Source: Dinoroseobacter sp039192165 (GTDB lineage Bacteria; Pseudomonadota; Alphaproteobacteria; Rhodobacterales; Rhodobacteraceae). Taken from it: a stretch of DNA of 64,000 nt. Made by a program: the position numbers and the translations under genes. Every line of letters starts with the position of its first letter. Positions within the stretch are counted from its first letter, which is position 1. Below the pieces are notes generated by a model. The model did not search any database. It saw only the letters and a program-made list of their open reading frames with translations, and was not told the DNA's origin. The DNA is taken from NCBI GenBank assembly GCA_039192165.1, contig JBCCXD010000005.1, forward strand, positions 186,001 through 250,000, in the 5' to 3' direction. Positions 15,404 to 24,015 of the stretch are shown piece by piece.

Positions 15404-17437
15404 ATGGAAGCGCCAGTGACATGGGTTCGCGAAGGACCGCTGGGACTTGTGAAAATCGACAACCCACCCGTGAATGCGGCAGGATTGCCTGTGCGCGCCG
15501 GGCTCGTCGCCGCTATAGATACGCTCGAAGCAGATCCCGAGGTCGAAGTCATCGTCCTCTATGGGGCCGGGCGGACATTTATTGCCGGAGCGGATATCCG
15601 GGAGTTTGGAAAACCGCCCATCGATCCCTGGCTTCCCGCTGTCTGCAACCGGATTGAAGACTGTGAAACTCCGGTGGTGGCAATTCTGCACGGAGCAGCA
15701 CTGGGCGGTGGGCTTGAGGTCGCGATGGCCGCTCACGCGCGAGTGGCGCTGGCAGGCGTCAAACTGGGACTACCTGAGGTTACGCTAGGTATACTGCCAG
15801 GCGCGGGCGGCACCCAGCGTGCGCCGCGCCTGATCGGAGTTTCGGCCGCACTCGATCTAATCCTGTCCGGCGCTCCGATAACGGCAGATCGCGCTTTGGC
15901 ACTGGGTCTGATCGATCAGATCGGTACCGGACGCCCCATTGATGCAGCTCGAAAAGCTGGAAAGGCGGTGCAGGCAGGAACTTTGAAAACGCGCCGCACT
16001 GGAGAGCTATCTGTGACAGCCGACCCAGTGGCTATTGCTGCAAAGCGCAGTGAAATTGCCACCAAAATGCAGCACGTACTTGCGCCAACACGCTGCATAG
16101 ACGCAGTTGCAAGCTCCGAACTGCCGCTGGTCGACGGCCTCGCCCGCGAACGGGCATTGTTCAATGACTGCCTGAACAGCCCTCAACGCGCCGGACTGGT
16201 CCATGCCTTTTTTGCCGAACGTGCCGTAGCAAAGATACCTGAAAAGGATGCGGATGCCTCGCAGTGCGATCGTGTTGGGATTGTTGGGGCTGGCACGATG
16301 GGGCGCGGGATAGCGAGCGCCTGCCTGGTCGCCGGCTTGCACGTCGTGCTGGTCGATCCGTCCGAAAAGGCGCGCGTGGAGGCCAAAGTGGCCGTAGCCG
16401 ATGCGCTGAGGGGCGCAGAGCGACGCGGCAAGCTGGCTGACGCAGAGGCCGCCGACAAGCTACTGGCGATTGGTGAAGGCCTGAATGATCTGGCTGATGT
16501 CGACCTTGTTATCGAGGCCGCACCCGAGAATTTTGGGTTGAAGCTCAGCATTTTAGAAGAACTCGACTCGATCTGCGCGCCTGAGACAATTTTAGCGTCA
16601 AATACCTCCTATCTTGATCTCAACGCCCTTGCAGCCGCAACGAACCGTTCGGATAGAGTGCTTGGTCTGCATTTTTTTGCTCCTGCGCACGCGATGCGGC
16701 TCTTGGAAGTGGTCGTGGGCGCCAATACCGCACCCACTACGGTAGCGACCGGGTTTGCCTTCGCTAAACGCCTGAAGAAAGTCGCTGTGCGCTCAGGGGT
16801 GTGCGACGGTTTTATCGGCAACCGGATTCTTGCAGCAACACGCCGTGCGGCAGATGAGATGGTTTTGATGGGCGCGAGCCCGGTGGAAGTCGATGACGCA
16901 TTGCACAGCTTCGGCTTTGCAATGGGGCCATATGCTGCTCAGGATCTTTCCGGTCTTGATATAGGGGCCGCAGGGCGCGCTGTACGAGGGGAATCCGCCC
17001 CACTGGCAGACGCTCTGATCGCCAGGGGTGAGCTTGGGCGCAAAACAGGCGCAGGCTTTTACACAGACGCAGCGCGCCAGGTCCTGAACCCCGCGCTTAC
17101 GGACATAATCGCGGATGCGCGCATGGGTGCAGGGCTGTCCCAGAACGCCCCGAACGCGGAGGAGATCATCACGCGCTACATGGCGGCCATGGTGGCCGAG
17201 GGCACGCGGATTGTCGAAGAAGGTATCGCGCTCAGACCCATCGACGTAGATGTGGTCCTGCTGTTTGGCTACGGGTTTCCGCGCTATCGCGGTGGACCAA
17301 TGCACTATGCCGACCTTTCGGGCGCGGCACATCTTGTAAATCAGATTAAGTCTTTTGCAGAGATCAATCCAAACCTCTGGTCCGTTCCAGATCTGCTCAT
17401 GCGCAGGGCCGAGAGCGGCGGTAAGCTGGTCAGCTAG
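15404..17437 (+). CDS. Bifunctional enoyl-CoA hydratase / 3-hydroxyacyl-CoA dehydrogenase (FadJ/FadB-like)
   Basis: One 677-residue chain catalyses two successive beta-oxidation steps. The N-terminal crotonase half (about 1-190) has ALGGGLEVAMAAHARVA and GLPEVTLGILPGAGGTQ, retaining both catalytic Glu. The dehydrogenase half opens with the NAD-binding VGIVGAGTMGRGIASAC near residue 287, followed by NTSYLDLNAL, the catalytic His in GLHFFAPAH, and a C-terminal helical domain (GFIGNRILAA). ATG 15404 is chosen because GGGGAGG lies 6 nt upstream; a TTG at 15398 would have no spacing. Paired divergently with the thiolase, it could complete a full beta-oxidation cycle. Its TAG stop shares CTAG with the stop of the convergent peroxidase gene. 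Confidence 0.92.
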   Translation: MEAPVTWVREGPLGLVKIDNPPVNAAGLPVRAGLVAAIDTLEADPEVEVIVLYGAGRTFIAGADIREFGKPPIDPWLPAVCNRIEDCETPVVAILHGAALGGGLEVAMAAHARVALAGVKLGLPEVTLGILPGAGGTQRAPRLIGVSAALDLILSGAPITADRALALGLIDQIGTGRPIDAARKAGKAVQAGTLKTRRTGELSVTADPVAIAAKRSEIATKMQHVLAPTRCIDAVASSELPLVDGLARERALFNDCLNSPQRAGLVHAFFAERAVAKIPEKDADASQCDRVGIVGAGTMGRGIASACLVAGLHVVLVDPSEKARVEAKVAVADALRGAERRGKLADAEAADKLLAIGEGLNDLADVDLVIEAAPENFGLKLSILEELDSICAPETILASNTSYLDLNALAAATNRSDRVLGLHFFAPAHAMRLLEVVVGANTAPTTVATGFAFAKRLKKVAVRSGVCDGFIGNRILAATRRAADEMVLMGASPVEVDDALHSFGFAMGPYAAQDLSGLDIGAAGRAVRGESAPLADALIARGELGRKTGAGFYTDAARQVLNPALTDIIADARMGAGLSQNAPNAEEIITRYMAAMVAEGTRIVEEGIALRPIDVDVVLLFGYGFPRYRGGPMHYADLSGAAHLVNQIKSFAEINPNLWSVPDLLMRRAESGGKLVS

Positions 17438-18756
17438 TCAACTGGCAGACCGCTGGGGACGTTGTCAGGCCGTCCCAAGGGGCGAGGCGATTGCGCGGTC
17501 TCCCCGGTAAGCGCGTGCAGAAACGACAGCAGGTCGGCAATCTCCGGATCGCTGAGCGCCACAGGCTGGATATCGAATTTTCCAGCCTGACGCGCCATCT
17601 CCAGGCGGTCTGACTGAATCACAAAATCGATCTCCGACAGCCATGGCACATCGGGCAAAACGGCCATGGCCGGTGTCCAGTCCTCGCGCGCAGAGACTGG
17701 ATCGAGGTGATGGCGCAGCATCCCCTCCAGAGTCCGGTAAGCCCCGTTATGACCATAGGGACCGGTAAGCGAAACATTCCGCAATGACGGGGTACGGAAC
17801 CGGTACATGTCTTCGAGTTGGTTGCTTTCCCCGACACGACCGACATCGCGCGGCATCGGATCCCACTGCCGTGTGCGACCTGGGCCAAACGCGGGCAACG
17901 CAAGTGCATGAAAGCCTTGATCTGTGAAGAGCGGCCCAGAATGGCATTTTGAACATCCCGCCGGTCCAAAAAAGAGTTCTCGCCCTCTTTCTTGCTGCTT
18001 TGTAAGGGCGCTTGCATCTCCGGCAAGCCATGCATCGAAGGGGGCATCATAGCTTTGCCACTCTCGACCAATGAAGGCGGCGAGCGCGTTGGCAATATCG
18101 ACAATTGAAACTTGCTCTGGGCGGTCGACGTTGTCGAAGGCTTCAACAAACATAGCGCCATAGGCTGGAATCGTACGGACGCGTTTCGCCAAGATTGGCC
18201 AGGCAGCGTCGATCCTGTCATGCACTGCACCAGCGATTTCGTTCTCTTTAGGGTTCCCCGCCATCTCAAACTGCGCAACCAATGGCAGGACAGCTTGCGC
18301 TGCAAGGATATGCGCGAATCCGGAGGGCAACCACTCCTGCGCAGGAGAATTGAAACCGTTCCCGTAAAGGTCGGAGATTTCGAGACGCCCGTCGTGGAAG
18401 AGCACGCGGATGTCGCTGTGCCCCAGGTTCCACAGCGCAGGTGCATTGCGCGGAATCCGCTTGCGAATGCGATCGTCGCCAGTACCCGCCGTACGCTGAG
18501 GGCCCACCCCCTGCCCGCCTTCGCCAAGGCCGAGGCTAAGCGCATCTGTGCCGTGGTGGTCGTGATGGTGGCAAGTCCCGCAAGAGATATTGCGGTTGCC
18601 AGACAGGATCTTATCGTAGAACAGAAGCTGGCCGATCTTGGCCTGCTTCTCGTCAAAGGCGTGGAAGTCCTCCGGGCCAAGGCGTTCGGGCGCGCCCGCT
18701 GCGGCAACGGATCCCGTAAGACAGAGAAGGGCAACCAGATGAAGAGCGCTTTTCAT
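17434..18756 (-). CDS. Di-heme cytochrome c peroxidase / MauG-family protein, exported
   Basis: The 440-residue product starts with a Sec signal peptide (MKSALHLVALLCLTGSVAAA) and carries two c-type heme sites, CGTCH at residues 59-63 and CSKCH at 268-272, the layout of bacterial cytochrome c peroxidases and MauG proteins. It should reduce hydrogen peroxide in the periplasm with cytochrome electrons, or oxidise a protein or small-molecule partner as MauG does. A His-rich stretch (CHHHDHHGTD) follows the first heme. The start codon overlaps the start of the divergent Sel1 gene by 18 bp; no strong ribosome binding site is seen for this gene. The stop shares CTAG with the convergent fadJ-like gene. 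Confidence 0.88.
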   Translation of the reverse strand: MKSALHLVALLCLTGSVAAAGAPERLGPEDFHAFDEKQAKIGQLLFYDKILSGNRNISCGTCHHHDHHGTDALSLGLGEGGQGVGPQRTAGTGDDRIRKRIPRNAPALWNLGHSDIRVLFHDGRLEISDLYGNGFNSPAQEWLPSGFAHILAAQAVLPLVAQFEMAGNPKENEIAGAVHDRIDAAWPILAKRVRTIPAYGAMFVEAFDNVDRPEQVSIVDIANALAAFIGREWQSYDAPFDAWLAGDASALTKQQERGRELFFGPAGCSKCHSGPLFTDQGFHALALPAFGPGRTRQWDPMPRDVGRVGESNQLEDMYRFRTPSLRNVSLTGPYGHNGAYRTLEGMLRHHLDPVSAREDWTPAMAVLPDVPWLSEIDFVIQSDRLEMARQAGKFDIQPVALSDPEIADLLSFLHALTGETAQSPRPLGRPDNVPSGLPVD

Positions 18757-19224
18757 GGAGCCATCTTGGGGGTTTTGCTGGGCCTCGCAAGCCCCGCAAA
18801 CGCGGATCTGGAAAAAGCGCGCGACATGATGGAGGCTGGCCAATTTGGCGAGGCACGCGAGGCACTCTGGCCGGCGGCGCGGTCCGGCAATGCTGAGGCC
18901 GAGGAGCTGATCGGCGTCATGTATGCGCTGGGTCTCGGGGTCGAACAGGACTACGAGCGTGCTTTCGAGTGGTACCTCCGGTCCGCCATGAAAGGCCATG
19001 CAGGCGCCCAATCAGGGGTTGGCTGGTACTACGAGCTGGGTTTGGGTATGCCTGCACCCGACCTCGTGCGCGCTTACATGTGGTACGTCCTGAGCACCAT
19101 AGGGGGCGATCCGGATGCGGCCATCAGCCAGGAGGAGATCAGGCGCAAAATGACCCAAGCGCAGGTCGACCGTGCCCTGGTGCTTGTTGAGGACTACCGG
19201 GTCTGGATGTATCCGTTCCGGTGA
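18739..19224 (+). CDS. Exported Sel1-repeat (TPR-like) protein
   Basis: The 161-residue protein starts with a signal peptide (MKSAFHGAILGVLLGLASPA, cleaved after ANA) followed by Sel1-like repeats of about 36 residues: EEALWPAARSGNAEAEELIG-like, YERAFEWYLRSAMKGHAGAQ and DLVRAYMWYVLSTIGGDPDA. Such solenoids bind partner proteins in the periplasm; the partner is unknown, but the head-to-head peroxidase is a candidate. GAAGGG lies about 7 nt before ATG 18739. The reading frame is open upstream to 18112 but that part is antisense to the peroxidase and has no coding character. Confidence 0.85.
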   Translation: MKSAFHGAILGVLLGLASPANADLEKARDMMEAGQFGEAREALWPAARSGNAEAEELIGVMYALGLGVEQDYERAFEWYLRSAMKGHAGAQSGVGWYYELGLGMPAPDLVRAYMWYVLSTIGGDPDAAISQEEIRRKMTQAQVDRALVLVEDYRVWMYPFR

Positions 19225-19277
19225 TATCTGCACGAACTTAAAGCTAAATTTTTTCTGAGTATTTTTGCAAAGAAGAA

Positions 19278-19300
19278 GGGGCAGGCGCGCGGCCTGCCCC
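19278..19300 (-). terminator. Terminator after the first TRAP operon
   Basis: A perfect 9-bp stem GGGGCAGGC / GCCTGCCCC with a five-base loop. Read on the minus strand it is followed by a pyrimidine-rich TTCTTCTTTG tract, so it would end the dctP transcript 25 bp past its stop codon. Confidence 0.7.
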
Positions 19301-19325
19301 ATGATTGCAAAGTGTCTGAGGCAGC

Positions 19326-20384
19326 TCAGTTCAGATCAGCAGCGCGGCCTGCGTCGATCTCGGCCTCTGCGGCAGCAACCGCTTCTGTCAGTGCGTTAAA
19401 GATTTCTTCGCCGCGGCCGACATTGGACTTAAACCAGTCATAGACAGGGGACGCGGCTTCTTTGAACGCGGCCTTCTGATCCGGTGTCGGCACGTAGAGG
19501 TCGCCGCCTCCTGCAACGAATTCCTCGTAGGCTGCAATTGACTTGCGTTTTGGTGAGGCGAATGTGGCTTGCTGCAGCGCATAAAAACCATCCACAACGA
19601 CGCGGCGCATGTCCTCCGGCATAGCCAGGAACTTCTCGTTGTTCATCCACCACAGCGCACCCATGTAGGCGTGTCCGTCAAGGGTGACGTATTGCAGACC
19701 GGCATCAGGGAACTTCATGCCCATAATGTCGGTGATGCCGTTCTTGGACCCTTCGACAACCCCAGTTTGCAGGGAAGTGAAAAGCTCGGGCCACGGGATT
19801 GGTGTCGGAGCCGCGCCAAGCGCCCGAACCAGCTCCTGCGGAAGGTCGGCGACGACTGTACGGATCTTCAAGCCGTCCATATCGCCGGGCTCTGCAACGC
19901 GGCGCTGGGTGTTCGCAAAGTTGCGCCAACCGCCCGTGTTGCCGATGGTCATAAGGCGAATTGCGCCACCGGAATCCTCGAGCGCCATGTCGCGCATTTT
20001 ACGGGTGAAATCACCGGACAGGACCGTTTCAGCGATACGGTCGTCTGCCATTAGGTAAGGCAGATCAAGCACCTGAACGTAAGGGAAAATACCCGATGCG
20101 CCGCCGGAGGTGGAGATGTAGACGTCGATAGAGCCGTCGGCCACGCCCTGCAGGCATTCCGCGCCATTTGAGCAAAGCTGCGTGCCGATGAAAAGCTCAA
20201 CGGCAATTGCTCCGTTTGAGGCGCTTTCAACGAAGTTCTTAAAGACGATCAGGCCGTCATAATCCTCGTCGTTTTCGTTGGAGTTCGCGGTGGCGCGGAT
20301 GGTATATTCCTGCGCAGTCGCCGCGAGCGGCGCAGAGAGGAGCATCGCCCCCGCAAGTGCCGCTTTGAGTGCTGTTTTGTACAT
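19326..20384 (-). CDS. TRAP transporter solute-binding protein (DctP type), first system
   Basis: The 352-residue periplasmic receptor begins with a signal peptide (MYKTALKAALAGAMLLSAPL, cleaved after ATA) and shows DctP-family features such as GVADGSIDVY, DLPYLMADD, GLKIRT with the ligand-contacting Arg region, and GVVEGSKNGITDI. It delivers a small, usually acidic, solute to the DctQM permease. GGGAGG lies 6 nt upstream of ATG 20384. It is the last gene of a minus-strand run monooxygenase-aldo/keto reductase-flavin reductase-dctQ-dctM-dctP. TRAP receptors for sulfonates are known (TauK, IseK, HpsK types), which fits the sulfonate hypothesis for this locus; the actual ligand cannot be read here. 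Confidence 0.9.
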   Translation of the reverse strand: MYKTALKAALAGAMLLSAPLAATAQEYTIRATANSNENDEDYDGLIVFKNFVESASNGAIAVELFIGTQLCSNGAECLQGVADGSIDVYISTSGGASGIFPYVQVLDLPYLMADDRIAETVLSGDFTRKMRDMALEDSGGAIRLMTIGNTGGWRNFANTQRRVAEPGDMDGLKIRTVVADLPQELVRALGAAPTPIPWPELFTSLQTGVVEGSKNGITDIMGMKFPDAGLQYVTLDGHAYMGALWWMNNEKFLAMPEDMRRVVVDGFYALQQATFASPKRKSIAAYEEFVAGGGDLYVPTPDQKAAFKEAASPVYDWFKSNVGRGEEIFNALTEAVAAAEAEIDAGRAADLN

Positions 20385-20422
20385 TTTGTACCTCCCTAGA
20401 TGGACCTGATTTTCATTTCGTA

Positions 20423-21937
20423 TCAATTCGCGAACCCGGTAAGCTGCGGGATCGTCATAGAGATTGCGGGGACGTAGGTGATCAGAAAAATCACTAGAAC
20501 CTCGACCGCAAGGAAAGGCAGGATAGCGCGTGCTATATGCTCCACGCGTTCTCCGGAAACCGAGCTTGCCACAAAGAGGACGAGCCCCATTGGCGGGGTC
20601 GCGAGCCCCACGGTCAGGTTAACCGACATGATGATCGCGAAGTGGATTGGATCGACGCCGAGATCCACAAAGATAGGACCGAGGATCGGACCAAGGATGA
20701 TGATCGCGGGCCCGGCATCGAGGAACATGCCCACGATGAACAAAAGCAGGTTGATCAGGAAGAGCAGAATCAGCGGGTTCTCGGACAGCGACAGCATGAA
20801 GTCCGCCATGATCTGCGGCGCGTAGCTGAGCGAGACCACGGTCTTGAAGGCCATCGCCGCCCCTACCAGCAAAAGCACCACAGCAGAGGTCAGACCCGCG
20901 CGGCCGAGCACTTCCGGGAAGTCCGACCAGCTCATCGAACGCAGCACAAAGACGGCAACTATCACTGCGTAGGCCACGGCTACTGCAGCTGCTTCGGTTG
21001 GCGTGAAGATGCCCGCCAGTATACCTCCGAGGATCAGGATCGGGGTTTGCAACGGAACAACCGCCTTTTTGCACACTACGCGAAAATCGGGATCGATTCG
21101 CTTTCTCAGCCCGATCAACAGAAAATGAGCAGCAATAAGGGCGACACCAAAGCTAAGCCAAGTTTGCCATTGTGGGAGTTCCACAAAAGCATCAACTGCG
21201 ACCATTCGGCGTCCATGCAGACCGATAGCACCGAGCAAAAGAAAGAAAATGCCGGCTATGTTGAGTCTTAGGAGAACAAACGCAAATGCGCCTTCAACCG
21301 CGTCAATCTCCTGCCCCTTGCGCACTATGCGCTCGGCCTTGGGCAGGTCATAACGGTCAGCCATCAACTTAGTCACAAGCATCAGGCCGACACCGACCAT
21401 GATGCCCGGCACGATACCTGCGAGGAACAGAGCCGCGACGCTCTCGCCCATTACATAGGCGTAGATAATCATAATGCCTGATGGCGGGATGATCGGACCA
21501 ATCACCGAACTGGCCGCTGTGATCGCCGCGGCGAAACGGCGGGTGTAGCCCTGTTTTTCCATCGCGGGGATAAGCATTGATCCTAATGCTGAGGTATCTG
21601 CCACAGCCGAGCCCGACAGACCTGCAAAAAGCATCGAGGACAGAATGTTCACATGCGCCAAACCACCACGCAAATGGCCCATAAGCGCTTGGGAAAACTC
21701 CACCAGCCGGAGTGTGATACCGCCGCGATTCATCAGCTCGCCCGCCAGCATGAAAAACGGGATCGCCATCAACGGAAAACTGTCCATCCCGTTGTAGACA
21801 TTGCGATAAAGAAGCGTGATATCGCGTTCCTGGCCGCTGAGCCAGAGCAGCAATCCCGGCGCTGCAATCAGCCCAAAAAAGACCGGCAAACCAATCATCA
21901 GGAAGACCAGAAAGACGGGCAGGAACCAGATCAGCAT
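20423..21937 (-). CDS. TRAP transporter large permease (DctM type), first system, with an internal insertion
   Basis: This inner-membrane subunit carries out solute uptake driven by a sodium gradient in characterised members. At 504 residues it is 70-80 longer than the usual DctM of about 430. The N-terminal half is canonical (PLMAIPFFMLAGELMNRGGI, SGSAVADTSALGSMLIP, GPIIPPSGIMIIYA), as is the second half from LILGGILAGIFTPTEAAAVA near residue 301. Between them, about residues 210-292, sits an extra segment with two hydrophobic stretches (LLRLNIAGIFFLLLGAIGL and LSFGVALIAAHFLLIGL) that look like additional membrane helices. The gene starts one base beyond the dctQ stop. Confidence 0.9.
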   Translation of the reverse strand: MLIWFLPVFLVFLMIGLPVFFGLIAAPGLLLWLSGQERDITLLYRNVYNGMDSFPLMAIPFFMLAGELMNRGGITLRLVEFSQALMGHLRGGLAHVNILSSMLFAGLSGSAVADTSALGSMLIPAMEKQGYTRRFAAAITAASSVIGPIIPPSGIMIIYAYVMGESVAALFLAGIVPGIMVGVGLMLVTKLMADRYDLPKAERIVRKGQEIDAVEGAFAFVLLRLNIAGIFFLLLGAIGLHGRRMVAVDAFVELPQWQTWLSFGVALIAAHFLLIGLRKRIDPDFRVVCKKAVVPLQTPILILGGILAGIFTPTEAAAVAVAYAVIVAVFVLRSMSWSDFPEVLGRAGLTSAVVLLLVGAAMAFKTVVSLSYAPQIMADFMLSLSENPLILLFLINLLLFIVGMFLDAGPAIIILGPILGPIFVDLGVDPIHFAIIMSVNLTVGLATPPMGLVLFVASSVSGERVEHIARAILPFLAVEVLVIFLITYVPAISMTIPQLTGFAN

Positions 21938-21938
21938 G

Positions 21939-22529
21939 TCATTCTGCCCCCACCGCGTCCGCTCCCGGGATCACCGGCAAACGCTCGCTGCCACCCAACA
22001 TGGTTATGACAGAGCGCAGAATCAGCTCGATATTGGCTGAAATCATCAGGAATACGCCCACGAGAAGCGATGCCATCATCCAGCTGCGCGGCACGCGAAA
22101 CCACTCTTTAAAGCTCAGATCAGTGGGCACATAAAGCGAAGCGGTCGCAAACTTGCCGCCAAAGCCCGTGACTTCGGACCAGCCAATTTGCACTGCGATT
22201 GCAAGAACCAGAAAACAGACGAGCAGCAAAAGTAGGTTAAGCGCCGCTCCGATCCCGCGCGGGAGCGCCAACACAAGCATATCTATTGCCACGAACCCAC
22301 CGCGCCGAAAGGCAGTTGGCGCCATCAGACCCGTCATCCACAGCATGCAGAAGCGCGCCGCCTCGTCTGGCCAAGGCAACGCGTTGTTGAGGACGTAGCG
22401 GAAGAAAACCTGAATGAGGATCGCAACAACCATCAGGGCCATCGCAACGATACCAATCGCGCGTGCGAGCCGAAACACGTGCTCATTCACGAAAGCAATC
22501 GGGGCAAGGATGCCCAGCAATGCGCCCAT
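21939..22529 (-). CDS. TRAP transporter small permease (DctQ type), first system
   Basis: The 196-residue protein has four hydrophobic helices and the DctQ-typical VFFRYVLNNALPWPDEAARF segment followed by MTGLMAPTAFRRGGFVAIDM. It pairs with DctM in the membrane. Its stop is separated by a single base from the dctM start, and 74 bp separate it from the flavin reductase upstream, consistent with one transcript. At about 196 residues it is somewhat longer than many DctQ proteins (150-180), with a polar C-terminal tail (LPVIPGADAVGAE). Confidence 0.88.
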   Translation of the reverse strand: MGALLGILAPIAFVNEHVFRLARAIGIVAMALMVVAILIQVFFRYVLNNALPWPDEAARFCMLWMTGLMAPTAFRRGGFVAIDMLVLALPRGIGAALNLLLLLVCFLVLAIAVQIGWSEVTGFGGKFATASLYVPTDLSFKEWFRVPRSWMMASLLVGVFLMISANIELILRSVITMLGGSERLPVIPGADAVGAE

Positions 22530-22603
22530 CGGCGCCTCCTCCCTATGTTCCGTACGCGGGCCGGATCATTTCGTGTCCGGTCCTCGCGAGGTCTCTTGTC
22601 GGG

Positions 22604-23125
22604 CTATACGGCCCCGACGAACCGTCCGAACATGCCTTCGGAGAAAACCAGCGCCTCTCCGTCGCGCAACGCGGCTTGGGTCACCCGGCCAACCACGATG
22701 CAGTGGTCACCGGCTTCGTGTCGCTGCACCGTGTCACACTCGAACCGCGCTAGGCAATCGGCAATCAACGGCACGCCGTTAGGACAGTCATCCAATGCAA
22801 TGCCATCGAACGCGTCAGGTCGCTTGGCAAATCCCATGGCCAGATCCAGATGATCCTGGCCCAGCACGTGAATGGCAAAACGGTCCGCACCCGCGAAGGC
22901 TTCGTAGCGCGATGAAGCTTTCCCCGGGCACCAAAGCAGCAAAGGCGGCTCCAGCGAGACAGACGCAAATGAGTTGACAGTGATCCCCATCGGGCCTTCC
23001 GGTGTGCTGATCGTGACCACTGTCACACCTGTCGGGAAGCGCCCGAGCGCATTGCGCAAAGTGCGTATGTTATCGGGTCCGGGAATGAAGCGATCCATGG
23101 GCAAGGGGCGTCCTCCATCAGCCAT
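22604..23125 (-). CDS. Flavin reductase (FMN), partner of the adjacent monooxygenase
   Basis: The 173-residue product belongs to the flavin reductase-like split-barrel family: RNALGRFPTGVTVVT, the flavin-binding GITVNSFASVSLEPPLLLWC segment, FAIHVLGQDHLDLAMGFAKR and GDHCIVVGRV. It would reduce FMN with NAD(P)H and hand FMNH2 to the SsuD-like monooxygenase two genes upstream. The ATG at 23125 overlaps the aldo/keto reductase stop (TGATG), giving tight translational coupling. In the Agrobacterium sulfoquinovose monooxygenase pathway the SmoA flavin reductase has the same neighbours in the same order; that match is the main reason for the pathway assignment. Confidence 0.85.
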   Translation of the reverse strand: MADGGRPLPMDRFIPGPDNIRTLRNALGRFPTGVTVVTISTPEGPMGITVNSFASVSLEPPLLLWCPGKASSRYEAFAGADRFAIHVLGQDHLDLAMGFAKRPDAFDGIALDDCPNGVPLIADCLARFECDTVQRHEAGDHCIVVGRVTQAALRDGEALVFSEGMFGRFVGAV

Positions 23126-24015
23126 CAGGGGACCTCCGCGCCATTGGCGGCCTCGTAAAGCGCAAACCAAGTCTCGCGGTCCATATTCACCTGCAAGGCT
23201 TCGTGAAAGCGAGCGATGCGGTCAAGCCGGTTCGTGCCCATAACCGGCAGAATGCCCGCAGGGTGTGCCAGCAACCATGCAACAGCGACCGACGCACGGT
23301 CCACACCTTGCGCCTGCGCCATTGCCTCCAGCGCTTTGCCGGCGGCGCTGCCGCCACTCATCAGGCTGCCACCGCCAAGCGGCGACCACGCCATCGGCGC
23401 GATCTTGCGCTCCTGCAGGAAAGCAACGTCACCATTGCTGAAGGCGTCGTTCGCAGTCAGGCTGAGCTCGATCTGGTTTGTACAAAGCGGCGTCGACATC
23501 GCCGACTGTAAGAGTGTCCAGTCATGCAGCTTGAAGTTCGACACGCCGACCGCGCGGACCTTGCCGGACGCGACAAGGTCATCCAGAGCCGGGCCGGTTT
23601 CGAACGGATCCATAAAGGGATCGGGGCGGTGAACAAGCAGAAGGTCGATCTGGTCGATCCGCATCAGGCGCAGTGAATGGTCAACCGAGGCTTCGATATG
23701 CGCGCGGGAGGTGTTGTAGTGCTTGACCTTCGCCGTGGCATAGCGGCCCATCGGTGCGATGATATCGCATTTGGTGACCACTTCGACCTTGTTGCGCAGG
23801 TCCGGGGCGGCGGCGAAAGCGGCACCCAGCAGTTCTTCAGCCATATAGCCGCCATAGATGTCGGCCTGATCCATCGTGGTGATGCCTTGAGCCAGACAGG
23901 CTTCGATCTTTGCCTGGATATGCGCCGGGCTTGTGTCTTTGTCTTCATCCAGCCGCCACATGCCGTACACGATACGGCTGAGCGACAGGTCGTTTGTGAG
24001 GGATACGCGCTCCAT
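23125..24015 (-). CDS. Aldo/keto reductase, SmoB-like by context
   Basis: The 296-residue (beta/alpha)8-barrel enzyme has the AKR catalytic tetrad: Asp49 and Tyr54 in TMDQADIYGGY, Lys82 in VVTKCD, and His129 in LLLVHRPDP. The N-terminus (LSLSRIVYGMWRL) and VRAVGVSNFKLHDW belong to the YdhF-like branch. If the locus degrades sulfoquinovose, it would reduce 6-oxo-glucose, the product of the monooxygenase, to glucose with NADPH, as described for SmoB. It overlaps the monooxygenase stop (TAATG) and the flavin reductase start (TGATG), so all three are co-translated. Other aldose or aldehyde substrates are possible. Confidence 0.87.
   Translation of the reverse strand: MERVSLTNDLSLSRIVYGMWRLDEDKDTSPAHIQAKIEACLAQGITTMDQADIYGGYMAEELLGAAFAAAPDLRNKVEVVTKCDIIAPMGRYATAKVKHYNTSRAHIEASVDHSLRLMRIDQIDLLLVHRPDPFMDPFETGPALDDLVASGKVRAVGVSNFKLHDWTLLQSAMSTPLCTNQIELSLTANDAFSNGDVAFLQERKIAPMAWSPLGGGSLMSGGSAAGKALEAMAQAQGVDRASVAVAWLLAHPAGILPVMGTNRLDRIARFHEALQVNMDRETWFALYEAANGAEVP

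Noticed and set aside
18112..18738. Upstream extension of the Sel1 gene frame.
   Set aside because: It lies antisense to the heme-peroxidase coding region; the signal peptide at 18739 with its own ribosome binding site marks the true start.
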